Part shown: piece by piece, positions 37,746 to 38,189 of the stretch | Layout: every line of letters starts with the position of its first letter | Position numbering within the stretch: the stretch's first letter is position 1 | From: a virus | Virus record (IMG/VR): IMGVR_UViG_3300017991_000222 | Location: 1-38,189 of that record | Reading direction: 5' to 3' (one strand) | Length of the DNA stretch: 38,189 nt | Position numbers and translations under genes: made by a program | Notes under the pieces: generated by a model | What the model saw: only the letters and a program-made list of their open reading frames with translations | Databases searched by the model: none | Told to the model about the DNA's origin: nothing

Positions 37746-38189
37746 TCAGAGCCCCACCTTGCTGCGCTCGCCCTTGCTCAGGCTGCTGAGAAAAGTATAT
37801 TCGAATGCTTCTTCGTTTTTGAGTCCGCATTTATAAACCTTGATGCAGTTTATCAGCCGCCTAGTCGAGGGCGAAAAGGCAATGTTATTTTGCCTGACCG
37901 CATCCCTCAGGGTCTTTAAGGACTTGAGGAAATAGTCGCCTGCAGGCTTCTCAATTCCAGAATTCTCGATGAGTTTTTTCTCGACCTTTTCATCGTATCC
38001 CATATTGACAGAGACAAAGCGGTCGAGTAGTGAATCATCGGCTCTTTTGGCGCCAGTATATTGCTTATCGAATTGACGCCCTGAGGTATTAGCAGCGGCG
38101 CAAATTTTGCAATCATCGTGTACTTTTATCGTGCCCTTGGGAGTCTCAATCGCCCTGATATTTTGCTCCGTTATAGGATTGAGTCCTAA
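37746..38189 (-). CDS. AAA+ ATPase, MoxR/CobS-like (C-terminal part; runs off the window)
   Basis: The minus-strand frame is open to the window edge, giving 147 residues of the C-terminal part. CAAANTSGRQ is a sensor-1 strand; KRADDSLLDRFVSVNMGY matches the DxSLLDRF box and arginine-finger area of MoxR/CobS ATPases; PSTRRLINCI is a sensor-2/lid helix. Walker A and B would lie beyond 38189. It is transcribed with the VWA-like and SprT-like genes. The ORF from ATG 38003 is internal and not the true start. Confidence 0.8.
   Translation of the reverse strand, partial: LGLNPITEQNIRAIETPKGTIKVHDDCKICAAANTSGRQFDKQYTGAKRADDSLLDRFVSVNMGYDEKVEKKLIENSGIEKPAGDYFLKSLKTLRDAVRQNNIAFSPSTRRLINCIKVYKCGLKNEEAFEYTFLSSLSKGERSKVGL

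Noticed and set aside
1-38189. CRISPR array, transposase or insertion sequence
   Set aside because: No spacer-repeat series, no transposase motif and no terminal inverted repeats with target duplications were seen.

Overview
The window is most of the genome of a temperate tailed phage with a podovirus-like (short-tail) virion. The evidence is a virion module with terminase, portal, scaffold, coat, SU10-type adaptor and P22-like tail hub, followed by large internal or ejection-type proteins with no tape measure or tail-tube gene, plus a tyrosine integrase with an attP site. The host cannot be named. It is bacterial: SD sites are strong, and attP carries the 3' end of a bacterial-type tRNA with encoded CCA, resembling tRNA-Leu. 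The lysis genes suggest a two-membrane host. Arginine codons lean heavily to AGG/AGA. The integrase and att core lie inside the phage gene map and only one att copy is visible, so this is the non-integrated or circular form. The right edge cuts an AAA+ ATPase gene.

Layout. (1) 1-10.9 kb, plus strand: terL, a small membrane protein, portal, a strong promoter, scaffold, major capsid protein, a hairpin terminator, a small head protein, adaptor, a tail hub with an inserted carbohydrate-binding-like domain, and a tail appendage protein. (2) 10.9-20.8 kb, plus strand: a second promoter, a clan GH-A-like putative glycosidase, a Cys-rich polyglycine virion protein, a coiled-coil protein and a 1915-residue giant internal protein. 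(3) 20.8-22.8 kb: lysis genes (M15 peptidase, small holin-like protein, membrane-anchored beta-rich protein, exported JAMM-like protein, XhlA-like coiled-coil/TM protein) and a conserved 47-residue protein. (4) 33.6 down to 22.8 kb, minus strand: one long early operon with a Cro-like regulator, excisionase-like protein, zinc-finger proteins, Mgm101/Rad52-like annealing protein, RecB-like exonuclease, SSB, O-like replication initiator with a candidate origin inside it, G39P-like loader, resolvase-like nuclease, metallophosphoesterase, HAD phosphatase, dATP/dGTP diphosphohydrolase and many small proteins. Most are translationally coupled by ATGA, TGATG or TAATG junctions. (5) 33.7-35.2 kb, plus strand: a short CI-like repressor, integrase and attP. 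(6) 38.2 down to 35.3 kb, minus strand: a CobS/MoxR-like AAA+ ATPase (partial), a VWA-like partner, a SprT-like metalloprotease and two small proteins.

How it works together. Divergent sigma70-type promoters at 33.65 and 33.72 kb form the lysis-lysogeny switch. A motif close to ATAGTTAWTAMCC recurs at seven sites: at the early promoter, the two late promoters, the 35.5 kb promoter and two places inside or ahead of early genes. It is missing from the repressor-integrase promoter. That is the pattern expected if the repressor silences the whole lytic programme from scattered operators, as in phage L5. Replication appears lambda-like, with iterons and a purine-asymmetric A-rich tract inside the initiator gene.
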